From RGIG3013 sp045538935 (lineage in GTDB: Bacteria; Bacillota; Clostridia; Oscillospirales; Acutalibacteraceae): a stretch of 64,000 bases of DNA. Below, in pieces: positions 34,943 through 44,371 of the stretch. Within the stretch, counting starts at the first letter, position 1. Every line of letters begins with the position of its first letter. Under the pieces are notes generated by a model, which ran no database searches, was not told the origin of the DNA, and was given only the letters and a program-made list of their open reading frames with translations. Where the stretch lies: NCBI GenBank assembly GCA_045538935.1, contig JAZQEI010000003.1:1-64000 (forward strand), in the 5' to 3' direction. A program made the position numbers and the translations under genes.

Positions 34943-35905
34943 ATGAAAAGTTATATAATAGGCCCTAACGATGCAGGTCAAAGACTAGATAAATTTATTA
35001 CCAAGGCCGCACCAAAACTACCTAAATCGCTTATGTACCGTTACATACGCACAAAACACATAAAGGTAAACGGAAAACGTGCCGAAATTAGCACGAAACT
35101 ATGCGAGGGTGATAAGGTAGATGCATATATAAACGATGCGCTTTTAGAAAACAACAAGGTAGAGTATGAGTTTTTAAAAGCGTCAGATAAAATAGACATA
35201 GTTTACGAAGACGAGAATATAATACTTGTTGACAAAAAACAAGGTCTGCTTGTTCACCCCGACCAAAACGAATATACCGACACCCTAATTGCCAGAATTC
35301 AGCATTATCTTTACAAAAAGGGCGAGTATGACCCAAAAGCCGAAAACAGCTTTACCCCCTCCCTTGCCAACCGTATAGACCGCAATACTGGTGGTATAGT
35401 AATAGCGGCTAAAAACGCAGTAGCGCTAAGAATTTTGTGTGATAAAATAAAATTTCGCGAAATAGAAAAGCGCTACCTTGCAGTAATACATGGTAAACCT
35501 AAAAAGAATCACGAAGTGCTAACCGGGTTTTTAGAAAAAAACGACTCAAAAAATAAGGTGTTTTTAACCGGCAGCAAAACAGATGCATCGCGCACAATAG
35601 TTACCGAATACACAGCGTTAGCAAGCAAAAATAATCTTACCCTAATAGATGTTAATTTACACACAGGCCGCACACATCAAATTAGAGCACATATGGCATC
35701 TATCGGCCACCCATTACTAGGAGATGGCAAATACGGTAAACTAAAGCAAGATAAAGCCTTAGGCTTTAATAGACAAGCGCTTTATTCTTATAAGCTCACC
35801 TTTAATTTTACTACCGATGCTGATATTTTAAATTACCTAAACGGCAAAACCTTTTCTGTTAAAAACGTATGGTTTGCCGAGCAGCTTTTTGATTATAAAA
35901 TATAA
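34943..35905 (+). CDS. RluA-family pseudouridine synthase
   Basis: 320 residues from ATG 34943 after a perfect AGGAGGTG. S4 RNA-binding domain at ~10-75 (QRLDKFITKAAPKL), then the catalytic domain with ANRIDRNTGGIVIA, where the Asp of R(I/L)D is the nucleophile, and GRTHQIRAHMASIGHPLLGD. It isomerises specific uridines in rRNA or tRNA. Which RluA/C/D substrate applies cannot be told. Monocistronic, with its own terminator. Confidence 0.92.
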   Translation: MKSYIIGPNDAGQRLDKFITKAAPKLPKSLMYRYIRTKHIKVNGKRAEISTKLCEGDKVDAYINDALLENNKVEYEFLKASDKIDIVYEDENIILVDKKQGLLVHPDQNEYTDTLIARIQHYLYKKGEYDPKAENSFTPSLANRIDRNTGGIVIAAKNAVALRILCDKIKFREIEKRYLAVIHGKPKKNHEVLTGFLEKNDSKNKVFLTGSKTDASRTIVTEYTALASKNNLTLIDVNLHTGRTHQIRAHMASIGHPLLGDGKYGKLKQDKALGFNRQALYSYKLTFNFTTDADILNYLNGKTFSVKNVWFAEQLFDYKI

Positions 35906-35907
35906 AA

Positions 35908-35938
35908 CAAAAAAGACCGCTATTGCGGTCTTTTTTGT
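35908..35938. terminator. Bidirectional terminator
   Basis: AAAAAAGACCGC pairs with GCGGTCTTTTTT around TATT, between convergent genes. Confidence 0.9.
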
Positions 35939-36417
35939 TATATCTCTATTTCTATTTTTTTGCCTGTTGGTATGTATGGTCTAAAGTTTATTCCAGCCGC
36001 TTTTAGCATCATTTTAGAGCATATAACACTATCAGTATTGGCATATTTGTCAGACATATATATAACCTCTTTTATGCCCGACTGAATTATAGCCTTTGTG
36101 CACTCGTTACACGGGAAAAGAGTTACATACACCTTGGCGCCCTTTAAGTTACCGCCCGCATAGTTTAAAATAGCGTTTAATTCGGCGTGGCAAACATACA
36201 TATACTTTGTATTTTGCGCATCACCCTCTTTTGCCCAAGGAAACTCATCGTCAGAACAATGTCGGGGCATTCCGTTATATCCCATAGATAAAATTTTATT
36301 TTCCTCACTTACAATGCAAGCACCAACCTGTGTAGACGGGTCTTTAGAGCGTTGTGCCGAAAGACAAGCAATTCCCATAAAATATTCGTCCCAAGAAAGA
36401 TAATCTTCTCTTTTCAT
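35938..36417 (-). CDS. Deoxycytidylate deaminase (ComEB-like)
   Basis: 159 residues of the CDA zinc family: QVGACIVSEENKILSMGYNGMP, the HAELNAIL zinc/catalytic segment, and PCNECTKAIIQSGI with the two Cys ligands. It deaminates dCMP to dUMP for dTMP synthesis. It follows the MFS gene by 4 bp and is the last of three close leftward genes (HAD, MFS, deaminase). Confidence 0.92.
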   Translation of the reverse strand: MKREDYLSWDEYFMGIACLSAQRSKDPSTQVGACIVSEENKILSMGYNGMPRHCSDDEFPWAKEGDAQNTKYMYVCHAELNAILNYAGGNLKGAKVYVTLFPCNECTKAIIQSGIKEVIYMSDKYANTDSVICSKMMLKAAGINFRPYIPTGKKIEIEI

Positions 36418-36421
36418 AAAA

Positions 36422-37591
36422 TCAGTCCCTTACCTGTATATATTTTTTACTTATTATAAGACATATGATTGCAATTAACGGGAAAATTGTGGGAAGCAAA
36501 AATCCCAATTTAAATCCGCCAAGCTCGGTTCCTATTCCAACAACAAATGGACCTACCGCGCAGCCCACATCGCCGCAAAGGGCAAAGAGCGCAAACATTT
36601 CGGTTTTAATATTTGGAAAAGCTTTAGCGCCCATACTTAAAATTGACGGCCAGAATAAACTTACTGAAAATCCGCACAATGCACAAGAAACAAGAGCTGG
36701 TATTGGATGATTTATAAGAGCCGCTACCGCATAGCATATTGCACACAAAACGTTGGCACAAATCATAGTTTTGCGCGTATCAATTTTGGTGCTTAATGCG
36801 GCATAAATCACCCTACCGCTACCCATAAACACTGCAAAAATGGCAGGTCCTAAAACATCACCCAGAGTTTTTGAAATTCCAAGGCCTTGTTCCACAAACA
36901 TAGATGCCCACTGCGCCATAGATATTTCACTGGCACCTGCAGTAAACATTAAAAGCATAAAAACCAAAAACTTAAAGGAAAATACCGTTTGTTTCTCACC
37001 CGATGCTTCTATCTGCTCTTCTTGTTCTACCACAGGTGAAGACCAAAATAAAAACAAGTTTGCAAAAGGCACTAAAGCCCAAAAAAGCGGTACCAATTTC
37101 CAACTGTCTGCCAATACCCTTAAAAGCAAGGTAGATAGTACTACTGTAAGCATTTGACCCCAACAGTAAAAAGAATGTAGAAAGCTTAAATTTCCGGTTT
37201 TATTGTCTTCGGGTAAGGCTTCTATAACAGGGCTTACTGCTACCTCAATAAGACCGCTACCCGAAGCATAAATTATAATGCAAATTACTATGCCAAGATA
37301 TACATTGCTCATTAAATACGGCAAGAATGACAGCGCTGCCAAACCGAGTGTAGCGAGTGCGTGTGCTAAAAGCACCATTCTTTTGTAGCCTAATATTTTA
37401 GAAATTTTTATAGATGCAAAATCTACAAATAGCTGAACAAAAAAGTTTATAAACACAAGCTGGCCGAGTTTTGTGTAGCTTATGTTAAAATCGGTCTGAA
37501 AAATAACAAAAAACAGCGGCAACAAATTGTTTATTACGGCCTGAACAATATAGCCTATGTAGCAAGATATTTTTGTGCGAGTGTAGTTCAT
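36422..37591 (-). CDS. Major facilitator superfamily transporter
   Basis: 389 residues with twelve predicted helices. MFS features are LGYKRMVLLAHALA after helix 2 and LSTKIDTRKTM in the equivalent second-half loop. The pattern (SGLIEVAVSPVIEALP, HSFYCWGQ) is like the FucP/YfkF sugar-permease-like group. The substrate is unknown. The ATG follows the HAD gene stop directly. Confidence 0.85.
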   Translation of the reverse strand: MNYTRTKISCYIGYIVQAVINNLLPLFFVIFQTDFNISYTKLGQLVFINFFVQLFVDFASIKISKILGYKRMVLLAHALATLGLAALSFLPYLMSNVYLGIVICIIIYASGSGLIEVAVSPVIEALPEDNKTGNLSFLHSFYCWGQMLTVVLSTLLLRVLADSWKLVPLFWALVPFANLFLFWSSPVVEQEEQIEASGEKQTVFSFKFLVFMLLMFTAGASEISMAQWASMFVEQGLGISKTLGDVLGPAIFAVFMGSGRVIYAALSTKIDTRKTMICANVLCAICYAVAALINHPIPALVSCALCGFSVSLFWPSILSMGAKAFPNIKTEMFALFALCGDVGCAVGPFVVGIGTELGGFKLGFLLPTIFPLIAIICLIISKKYIQVRD

Positions 37592-38245
37592 TTATTTACC
37601 TTCTAGTATATTAATAAGTTCATTAGGCACGTCAATTATATACTTTGCACCATTAGACATTAACTCTTCTTTACTTCTAAATCCCCAAGTAACACCAACT
37701 GCAGTAGCACCAGAGTTTACAGCAGTTTGCATATCTACACCGGAGTCACCTAAGAATACGCACTCACTAGGTTCAACACCCAAAGCCTTCATGGCCAAAA
37801 AAGAACTATCTGGTGCAGGCTTTGCGGCAAGACCATCTTGTTTGCCTATAATATAATCGAACATATTGCCATAGACCTTGTTTAACAAAGCTATAGCCAT
37901 ATCGGTATCTTTATTAGTAACAACAGCTATTTTTATACCTTTATTTTTAAGTGTGGCCAAAAGTTCGGGTACGCCGTTGTAGCAAGTTGTATAATCGGCA
38001 TAGTGTTTTGAATAATAACCTAAAAATTCTTCTTTTAAAAAAAGTAGTTTTTCATCGCTAACAGTTGCAGGTGCAATTGCACGCTCCACCATTTTAAGCA
38101 TACCGTCACCAACAAACATATTAAATTTTTCTAGTGGCTGCTCAGGGTACCCGTTTTTAGTTATAGCAAAATTAACCGCTGTAGCTAAATCTTTAAGAGA
38201 ATTTGTTAGTGTTCCGTCTAAATCAAAAAGGGCTGCTTTTATCAT
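37592..38245 (-). CDS. HAD-family phosphatase (phosphoglycolate phosphatase-like)
   Basis: 217 residues. HAD motifs are DLDGTLTNS (Asp8 nucleophile and Asp10), VVTNKD (motif II), KPAPDS (motif III Lys) and FLGDSGVDMQTA (motif IV). The helical cap fits the Gph/PGMB type. It dephosphorylates small metabolites such as 2-phosphoglycolate; the actual substrate is not known. First gene of the HAD-MFS-deaminase set, divergent from rpmB. Confidence 0.9.
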   Translation of the reverse strand: MIKAALFDLDGTLTNSLKDLATAVNFAITKNGYPEQPLEKFNMFVGDGMLKMVERAIAPATVSDEKLLFLKEEFLGYYSKHYADYTTCYNGVPELLATLKNKGIKIAVVTNKDTDMAIALLNKVYGNMFDYIIGKQDGLAAKPAPDSSFLAMKALGVEPSECVFLGDSGVDMQTAVNSGATAVGVTWGFRSKEELMSNGAKYIIDVPNELINILEGK

Positions 38246-38335
38246 TTAATCTACTCCGTTTTATTCACATTTTAGGTAATTATAGCAAATTAAGACAAAT
38301 ATATCAACAAATAAATGCTTTTTTTAAAAAAACAC

Positions 38336-38364
38336 TTGCATTCTTGGCAAATATCTGTTATTAT
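38336..38364 (+). promoter_or_regulatory. Promoter of rpmB
   Basis: TTGCAT (38336-38341), 17 bp, TATTAT (38359-38364), about 40 bp before the start. Confidence 0.7.
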
Positions 38365-38404
38365 ATCATTTGCTATTGTGATTATTAATAAGGAGGTGCA
38401 GATA

Positions 38405-38593
38405 ATGGCAAAATGTGACATCTGCAGTAAAAACATTTCTTTCGGTATTAAGGTTTCTCACTCGCACAGACGTACAAACCGTGCATGGAAGCCTAACGTA
38501 AAAAGAGTAAAGGCCGTTGTAAACGGTACACCCTGTCATATTAACGTCTGTACTCGTTGCCTTCGTTCAGGTAAGGTTACCAGAGCCGTTTAA
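38405..38593 (+). CDS. rpmB: 50S ribosomal protein L28, zinc-binding form
   Basis: 62 residues from ATG 38405, with AAGGAGGTG upstream. It has SHSHRRTNRAWKPN, as in L28. Cys4, Cys7, Cys49 and Cys52 form the zinc ribbon of the C+ paralogue (MAKCDIC and CTRC). It is a structural protein of the large subunit. It stands alone between its promoter and terminator. Confidence 0.97.
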   Translation: MAKCDICSKNISFGIKVSHSHRRTNRAWKPNVKRVKAVVNGTPCHINVCTRCLRSGKVTRAV

Positions 38594-38606
38594 TTTGAGA
38601 CATTTA

Positions 38607-38640
38607 AAACCGCAGTCTTTTGACTGCGGTTTTTGTTTTT
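38607..38640 (+). terminator. Terminator of rpmB
   Basis: AAAACCGCAGTC pairs with GACTGCGGTTTT around TTTT, followed by a T run. Confidence 0.9.
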
Positions 38641-38644
38641 ATAA

Positions 38645-38682
38645 AAAAATTAAAAACACCGCTAAAAAACTTAGCGGTGTTT
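38645..38682 (-). terminator. Terminator of the ispH-S1 operon
   Basis: On the minus strand, AAACACCGCTAA pairs with TTAGCGGTGTTT around GTTTT, followed by a long T-rich run, 10 bp after the ispH-S1 stop. Confidence 0.85.
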
Positions 38683-38692
38683 GGTTTGTTTA

Positions 38693-40729
38693 TTATTCTG
38701 CTGCTTCTTCTGCAGGTGTTTCCTCTACGGGAGCCTCTACAACTTCTTCAGCAACTTCTTCTACGGGAGCCTCTTCGGGAAGTAATGCTCTAATTGAAAG
38801 GCTTACTCTCTTTTGCTCGTCGTCTATATTAATAATTTTTGCCTCAACCTCTTGGCCAACAGATAACTCATCTTGTGTTTTTGCAACATGCTTATTAGCA
38901 ATTTGCGAAATATGAATAAGACCATCAACACCGGGGATAATTCTTGCGAATGCACCGTATGTAGCAAGGCTTACGATGGTTACTGTAACTACAGAATCAA
39001 TACCGTAATTAGTCTTAAAGATTGTCCAAGGATTTTCGTCTGCCTTTTTGTAGCCTAACGAAATCTTTTTCTTTTCTCTGTCTAAAGCCTTAATGTAAAC
39101 CTCTACGGTATCGCCAACTGCTACTACCTCGGAAGGATTCTTAATTCTGGTCCAAGAAAGCTCAGAAATATGAATCATACCGTCTACGCCGCCAATATCA
39201 ACAAATGCGCCGTAGCTTGTAAGAGACTTAACAACGCCTGTAATTTTATCGCCTTCTGCGATATTAGCCCAGATTTTCTCTTCTGCTTCTTTTCTTTGTT
39301 CTCTTAATACCGAACGGATAGAACCAATAGCTCTTCTGCCGCGGCCGATTTCGATAATTCTGAACTGTACTTCTTTGCCCTTAAGCTCGTCTAACGACTC
39401 GTTACGGCTAAGTGTTGCCTGAGATGCAGGAACAAATATTCTTACACCCTTAGCAGATGTAACAACACCGCCTTTTACAACATCGCTTACAATACCTGTA
39501 AGAATTTCGCCCGAATCTTTAGCTGCTACTATATCACTCCAACCGGCGATAGCATCAAAACGGCGCTTTGAAAGCATAGCTGTTCCTTCCTGATCGTTGG
39601 TGCGCATAATGATAAGATTAAGCTCATCACCAGGCTTTACCTCATCCATCATATTTACTGATGGGTCAGCTGAGTATTCGTCTGCTGTAACATAGCCAGC
39701 AAGACCTCTGCCGATGTCCACCTGTATCTCCGACGGGTTAACTGAAAGAACAACACCCACAACCTTTTGGTCTGAGTTAAGGCTGTTTAACGAAGCCTCG
39801 AATGCCTCCTCATCTGTCATTTCGTCAAAGCTTTTTTGAGCAACTTCCTTTTCCTCTAATTGCTCTTCTACCGGTTGCATAATTTCCGACATGGTTTGAA
39901 TAACCTCCTTTATAATACCCGCAGGTGTAGATGCACCTGCCACTACGCCTATATTTTTAATATTTTTCGAAATTTTTTGCGGTAAATCAGCCGCCGTTTC
40001 AACCAGTACGACGCTGTCGCAATATTTCGAACAAACATCAAAAAGCTTTGCAGTATTAGAACTGTTTAGCCCACCTACAACAACCATCATATCGTTCTCT
40101 TTTGCGAGCGACATAGCTTGTTGCTGGCGCAAAGCCGTAGCATTACATATTGTATCAAAAATATTTGCATTTGTACATACTTTTTTTAAAAAAATTTTAC
40201 AATCTTCAAATATTTTTGCATTAAAAGTGGTTTGAGATACCACTGCAATATGATTTTCTTTAAATTCGGGGTGTTTGTTAAGCAAATTTTGCAGTTGTTC
40301 TAAATTAGAAAAAACAAAACTGCTACCCACACAATGACCCATTATACCTATAACCTCGCTATGTTTAGGGTCACCTGCAATAAGCACGGGTTGGCCTTTG
40401 CCCGATGCCTCACTTACAATTTTATGAATTTTTGCAACAAACGGGCAAGTAGCATCTTCTATTTTTATATCTAGTTCGTTTGCTTTTTCATAAATACATT
40501 TTCCTACACCGTGCGAACGGATTACTAAAGTATGGTCACTTGGTGTAGCCTCTACGCTATCCACCGCAAAAACGCCCAGTTTTTCAAGATCGTTAACCAA
40601 GAAGCGATTATGAATAATAGGCCCCAAAGTGCAGACCTTTTTACCTTGATTTACAAGGTCATAAACCATATTTACGGCTCTGTTTACGCCAAAACAAAAA
40701 CCAGCCGATTCGGCTAGAGTTATTTTCAC
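38693..40729 (-). CDS. ispH: HMBPP reductase fused to ribosomal-protein-S1-like domains
   Basis: 678 residues from a GTG that overlaps the plsC stop (GTGA), preceded by GGGAGG. Residues 1-~285 are IspH, the last step of the MEP isoprenoid pathway: Fe-S Cys12 in GFCFGVNRAV, Cys in DATCPF, and Cys in DTICNAT, with SHG and SQTTF motifs. Residues ~320-640 hold four S1 repeats (e.g. GDKITGVVKSLTSYGAFVD), and the tail is Glu/Ala/Val-rich. The fusion is a recognised clostridial arrangement. It joins IPP/DMAPP synthesis with an RNA-binding protein in one chain. Confidence 0.95.
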   Translation of the reverse strand: MKITLAESAGFCFGVNRAVNMVYDLVNQGKKVCTLGPIIHNRFLVNDLEKLGVFAVDSVEATPSDHTLVIRSHGVGKCIYEKANELDIKIEDATCPFVAKIHKIVSEASGKGQPVLIAGDPKHSEVIGIMGHCVGSSFVFSNLEQLQNLLNKHPEFKENHIAVVSQTTFNAKIFEDCKIFLKKVCTNANIFDTICNATALRQQQAMSLAKENDMMVVVGGLNSSNTAKLFDVCSKYCDSVVLVETAADLPQKISKNIKNIGVVAGASTPAGIIKEVIQTMSEIMQPVEEQLEEKEVAQKSFDEMTDEEAFEASLNSLNSDQKVVGVVLSVNPSEIQVDIGRGLAGYVTADEYSADPSVNMMDEVKPGDELNLIIMRTNDQEGTAMLSKRRFDAIAGWSDIVAAKDSGEILTGIVSDVVKGGVVTSAKGVRIFVPASQATLSRNESLDELKGKEVQFRIIEIGRGRRAIGSIRSVLREQRKEAEEKIWANIAEGDKITGVVKSLTSYGAFVDIGGVDGMIHISELSWTRIKNPSEVVAVGDTVEVYIKALDREKKKISLGYKKADENPWTIFKTNYGIDSVVTVTIVSLATYGAFARIIPGVDGLIHISQIANKHVAKTQDELSVGQEVEAKIINIDDEQKRVSLSIRALLPEEAPVEEVAEEVVEAPVEETPAEEAAE

Positions 40730-41334
40730 TTTAAATCCTCCCAAAGCTCTGTAATCTTACTCATTACAAGATTTGTGGTGCTTACCATATCACGTCTTAA
40801 ATTATCGGTTGAGGGTAAATCTGAAGACGATATTACCTCACCAAATTTAACCTTTGCTTTGTTAAATAACCAAAATTTACTTTTTCTGTAAATTGCAACC
40901 GGCAAAATATCGGCTTTGGTTTGCAAAGCAATAAATGCGGCTCCGGCCTTAGCCTTTTTGGGTGCAGTGCCTGGCTCTTTGTTGCGAGTGCCCTCGGGGA
41001 AGATGCCAAGAATATTCCCATTATTTACAACCTCTATGCTTTTTGTAACTGCAGTTTTGTCATTAGACTGTCTATCTACCTTTATAGCGCCCATTTTCTT
41101 TATTATGGGTCCCAAAACCGGTATTTTAAATGCCTCTTTTTTAGACATAAAATATATTTGGTTATTTATTGGTGCAATTAATAAAACGGGATCGGTCATA
41201 GATATATGATTGCAACACAAAACAAAGCCCTTGTCTTTTGGTATATTTTCTAAACCGTAAAACTCACCACGAACAAAGGTTTTTGATAGAGGTATAGCAA
41301 GAATTCTTCTAATCCACTTATAAAAGCGTTCCAT
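40726..41334 (-). CDS. plsC: 1-acyl-sn-glycerol-3-phosphate acyltransferase
   Basis: 202 residues. The acyltransferase motif HX4D is in CCNHISMTDPVLL, and the second motif is FPEGTRNKEPG. It acylates lysophosphatidic acid to phosphatidic acid at the membrane. Start and stop overlap both neighbours (cmk, ispH), as in the common clostridial order cmk-plsC-ispH. Confidence 0.93.
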   Translation of the reverse strand: MERFYKWIRRILAIPLSKTFVRGEFYGLENIPKDKGFVLCCNHISMTDPVLLIAPINNQIYFMSKKEAFKIPVLGPIIKKMGAIKVDRQSNDKTAVTKSIEVVNNGNILGIFPEGTRNKEPGTAPKKAKAGAAFIALQTKADILPVAIYRKSKFWLFNKAKVKFGEVISSSDLPSTDNLRRDMVSTTNLVMSKITELWEDLK

Positions 41335-41999
41335 TACTCCACGCCCTTTGTTTTAAGATAATCTACAAGCAAGTCTAACGACTGCTCAAAGGTGTTGCCG
41401 GTTGTGTCAAAAGCATATGCATCATCTGCTTGTTTTAGCGGAGCAATATCGCGGTGTGAATCGTTATAATCACGTTGTTTTAAATCTTTTAGCACCTGCT
41501 CATAGGTTACATCTTGACCCTTTAAAACAAGCTCATCATAGCGGCGCTTTGCTCGTTCTTCGGCAGAGGCGCTAAGAAAAATTTTAACCTCGGCATTAGG
41601 AAAAACAACAGTACCAATATCACGGCCGTCTAAAATTACGTTTTTACCATTAGCAATAGAACGTTGCATACCAAGCAAAAATGCTCTAACCTCTGGCAAT
41701 GCTGATGCATTAGATGCCATTAATGACACCTGGGGTGTACGAATTTTATCGCTAACATCCTCGCCGTCTAAATATACCCTTTGCTCTGCATTTACATAGT
41801 TTATATCTACTGTGGTTTGGCTCAAAATTTTTTCAACTTGAGCTTTATTATCTAAATCTACCGAATTGTTTATAAACTTTAGTCCCACAGTTCTGTAAAG
41901 AGCACCGGTATCTATATAAATGTAGTTTAATCTTTTTGCCAAGTTTTTAGATAAAGTGCTTTTTCCCGCTCCGCTTGGTCCGTCAATTGCAATAATCAT
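41334..41999 (-). CDS. cmk: Cytidylate kinase
   Basis: 221 residues from ATG 41999, which follows AGGAAGTG; the ATG six codons earlier overlaps the upstream gene. P-loop DGPSGAGKSTLSKNLA, GALYRTVGLK, then DGRDIGTVVFPNAEVKIFL and the LID KRRYDEL. It phosphorylates CMP and dCMP. Coupled to plsC through TAATG. Confidence 0.95.
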   Translation of the reverse strand: MIIAIDGPSGAGKSTLSKNLAKRLNYIYIDTGALYRTVGLKFINNSVDLDNKAQVEKILSQTTVDINYVNAEQRVYLDGEDVSDKIRTPQVSLMASNASALPEVRAFLLGMQRSIANGKNVILDGRDIGTVVFPNAEVKIFLSASAEERAKRRYDELVLKGQDVTYEQVLKDLKQRDYNDSHRDIAPLKQADDAYAFDTTGNTFEQSLDLLVDYLKTKGVE

Positions 42000-42010
42000 T
42001 TTCACACTTC

Positions 42011-43234
42011 CTAACACATTTTTCCCGCAAGATGCCCCGTTGAAAAGGCAATTTGCAAATTAAAGCCGCCTGTGTATGCATCGATATCAATAACCTCACC
42101 GGCAAAGCTAAGTCCATCTACAACTTTAGATTTTAAGGTTGCAGGGTCTATTTCTTTTAACGACACACCGCCTTTGGTTATTACCGCTTGCTCTATTGGA
42201 GCAAAGCCCGTAACCGTAACACTAAATCCTTTAATAAGCCGCACTAAACACATTCTTTGCTCACGGCTTATTTGATTTACCTTTGTGTTTGCCTTTATAC
42301 CAGATAATCTTACTATAACTGGTATAAGTGATGAAGGCAAAAGTTTCGATAAAGAATTTTGAAAATCTTTATTTTGGTTTTCTTCAAAATCCCTTAAAAT
42401 TCTCTTATCTAACGCCTGCTCGTCTAATGCAGGTTTTAGGTCTATAAGTATTGTATACTTTTTATTTTCTATGTTTTTAATATGTGCCGATGCGCTTAAA
42501 ACAAGTGGGCCCGACACACCGTTATGGGTAAACAGCATTTCACCGAGTTCGCAGTATAGCGGTTTTTTCTTACCCTCTTCTAGCAACCTTAATGTTACGT
42601 TTTTAAGGCTTAAGCCTTGCAGATGAGAGCAGAATCCCTCGTGAGCAACAAGTGCAGTTAAAGATGGCTTTAATGCCGTAACGGTATGACCCGCTTGCTT
42701 TGCAAGAGTATATCCATCACCGGTAGAGCCGGTTTTAGGGTAAGAGAGTCCGCCCGTAGCAATAATTGTGTGCTGACCGTAAAAAACATCATTATTTTCG
42801 GTTTTGATGCCAATTACATTGTTATCTTTTAAAACAAGCTCGCTCACACGCGCATTAACCATTTTTATATTTTTGTGCTTTGCATATTTTTGCAAAGCAT
42901 CGGCAATATCCATTGCCTTTTCCGACACTGGAAAAACCCTATTTCCACGCTCGGTCTTAAGCGGTACACCCAATTTTTCAAAAAGGCTCATTGTATCTTT
43001 GGGTGATAATGCGTTATATGCCGGATATAAAAATTTGCCGTTACCGGTTACGTTTGACATATGTGTATTAATGTCAGAATTATTGGTGAGATTACATCTG
43101 CCTTTGCCTGTTACAAGAATTTTTCTTGCAGGGCGATCATTGCGTTCAAACAGAGTAACCATATTTCCCTTTTCTGCCGCTGCAACCGCCGCCATAATTC
43201 CGGCAGGGCCTGCGCCAATTACTAAAACATCCAT
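42011..43234 (-). CDS. NAD(P)/FAD-dependent oxidoreductase, HI0933/BaiN-like
   Basis: 407 residues from ATG 43234; a GTG at 43246 overlapping the upstream stop is the alternative. FAD-binding VIGAGPAGIMAAVAAAEKG at the N-terminus, then the family's KILVTGKGRCNLTNNSD and a C-terminal AGEVIDIDAYTGGFNLQIAF. The fold is that of HI0933 flavoproteins. Its reaction in this operon is not known; relatives include bile-acid reductase BaiN, but that specificity should not be assumed. 11 bp upstream of cmk. Confidence 0.85.
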   Translation of the reverse strand: MDVLVIGAGPAGIMAAVAAAEKGNMVTLFERNDRPARKILVTGKGRCNLTNNSDINTHMSNVTGNGKFLYPAYNALSPKDTMSLFEKLGVPLKTERGNRVFPVSEKAMDIADALQKYAKHKNIKMVNARVSELVLKDNNVIGIKTENNDVFYGQHTIIATGGLSYPKTGSTGDGYTLAKQAGHTVTALKPSLTALVAHEGFCSHLQGLSLKNVTLRLLEEGKKKPLYCELGEMLFTHNGVSGPLVLSASAHIKNIENKKYTILIDLKPALDEQALDKRILRDFEENQNKDFQNSLSKLLPSSLIPVIVRLSGIKANTKVNQISREQRMCLVRLIKGFSVTVTGFAPIEQAVITKGGVSLKEIDPATLKSKVVDGLSFAGEVIDIDAYTGGFNLQIAFSTGHLAGKMC

Positions 43235-43242
43235 TCTTATAT

Positions 43243-43770
43243 TCACCGTATTAGTTTTTTTACCGTATCGTGCAAGCGCACAATGTAAAAGTTAGATAAT
43301 CTTGATAACGCAAAATCGTAAACCAAAAAAACAATATTTACCGCAAATAAAAACAAAACCGCAAAAAGTGTTATTTTAAGTTGACCGCTAAATATGTTAA
43401 CGCCCATTAGCGAAGTTGTAATTAAATAAAATGCGGCGGCAGAAAGGTTAAAAAACAAAATTTTAAGCACAAAGCATAAAATGTTAGTTTTTACCTTTTC
43501 TATCAAGCTTTTAAGCCACGGGTAAATTCCAAACAATAATATAAATAAAAACTTAACCTCGTTTTCTGCCGTAAACAAAGCAATAACCGATGATACCACA
43601 TAAGTAGCTATGGTATATTTAATATTAAGTTCAATTAAAACAACCATAAGCACTAAGCCGGCAATAGCCGGAATAGCATAGGTTAAATTAGGAATGTAAC
43701 CAAGCAGCATAATTACGCTTATAAGCGCTGCCGAAATTGCGCAAAACGCAACTGATTTAGTCTTTTTCAT
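43243..43770 (-). CDS. Multi-pass membrane protein of unknown function
   Basis: 175 residues with five or six hydrophobic helices and a short basic C-terminus. The N-terminal KTKSVAFCAISAALISVIMLLGYIP is similar in style to ECF S components, but I cannot place it firmly in that family. It starts 4 bp after the DnaJ gene and overlaps the flavoprotein gene region, so it is within the seven-gene run. No function is proposed. Confidence 0.7.
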   Translation of the reverse strand: MKKTKSVAFCAISAALISVIMLLGYIPNLTYAIPAIAGLVLMVVLIELNIKYTIATYVVSSVIALFTAENEVKFLFILLFGIYPWLKSLIEKVKTNILCFVLKILFFNLSAAAFYLITTSLMGVNIFSGQLKITLFAVLFLFAVNIVFLVYDFALSRLSNFYIVRLHDTVKKLIR

Positions 43771-43774
43771 AATC

Positions 43775-44371
43775 TTAACAACAACGAATTAAATCGCCAC
43801 CCATACATTCACAGCAGCAGTCGGCACAAATAAGCGAAGAGCAAACATCGCAGCCGCTGCAATCAGAGCCCGAATTATATGTTCTATATGGGTTATACGA
43901 ATTTGTTCTGCTGTGCTGCATGCGGTTAAGTGCTGCACGGTATTCGTTATTTGTGGGGTCTAGTCGGCAAGCATTAGAAAAACTTGCATACGCGCCGTCA
44001 AACCAACCGCGCTTATACTGAACGGTACCGTTTAAAAAATACCATTCGGCATCACGCTGATTTGTAGGCACACCATCTAATAACTCTTGCGCCTGCTCTA
44101 AGCGGTTAGACATTATAAGATTTCTGATGTCCGGATAATTGCTTTGGGCATTATTAAAATTGTTACCGGAATTTTTGCGGTGCTTACGCTGATTCATTAT
44201 AGTGTCGTACGCATCATTAATCTCTTGCATTTTTTCTGATGCTAGGTCAGATAACGGATTATCAGCATAATTATCGGGATGATATTTTCTGGCAAGTTCT
44301 CTATATGCTGTTTTAATTTGATCCTCGGTAGCGTTCTTCGGAACGCCTAAAACTTCATAAGGGTCTCTCAT
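43775..44371 (-). CDS. DnaJ-domain protein with Cys-rich C-terminus
   Basis: 198 residues. J domain at 1-65 with HPD at 31-33, so it should stimulate an Hsp70. A TPR-like helical part (~95-150, AEWYFLNGTVQYKRGWFDGA) follows. The last ~35 residues carry ten cysteines (SDCSGCDVC...LICADCCCECMGG...RCC), which suggests metal or Fe-S binding. The G/F and zinc-finger domains of true DnaJ are missing. It overlaps the DUF5685 gene by 4 bp (ATGA). The pair's role is not described to my knowledge. Confidence 0.85.
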   Translation of the reverse strand: MRDPYEVLGVPKNATEDQIKTAYRELARKYHPDNYADNPLSDLASEKMQEINDAYDTIMNQRKHRKNSGNNFNNAQSNYPDIRNLIMSNRLEQAQELLDGVPTNQRDAEWYFLNGTVQYKRGWFDGAYASFSNACRLDPTNNEYRAALNRMQHSRTNSYNPYRTYNSGSDCSGCDVCSSLICADCCCECMGGDLIRCC

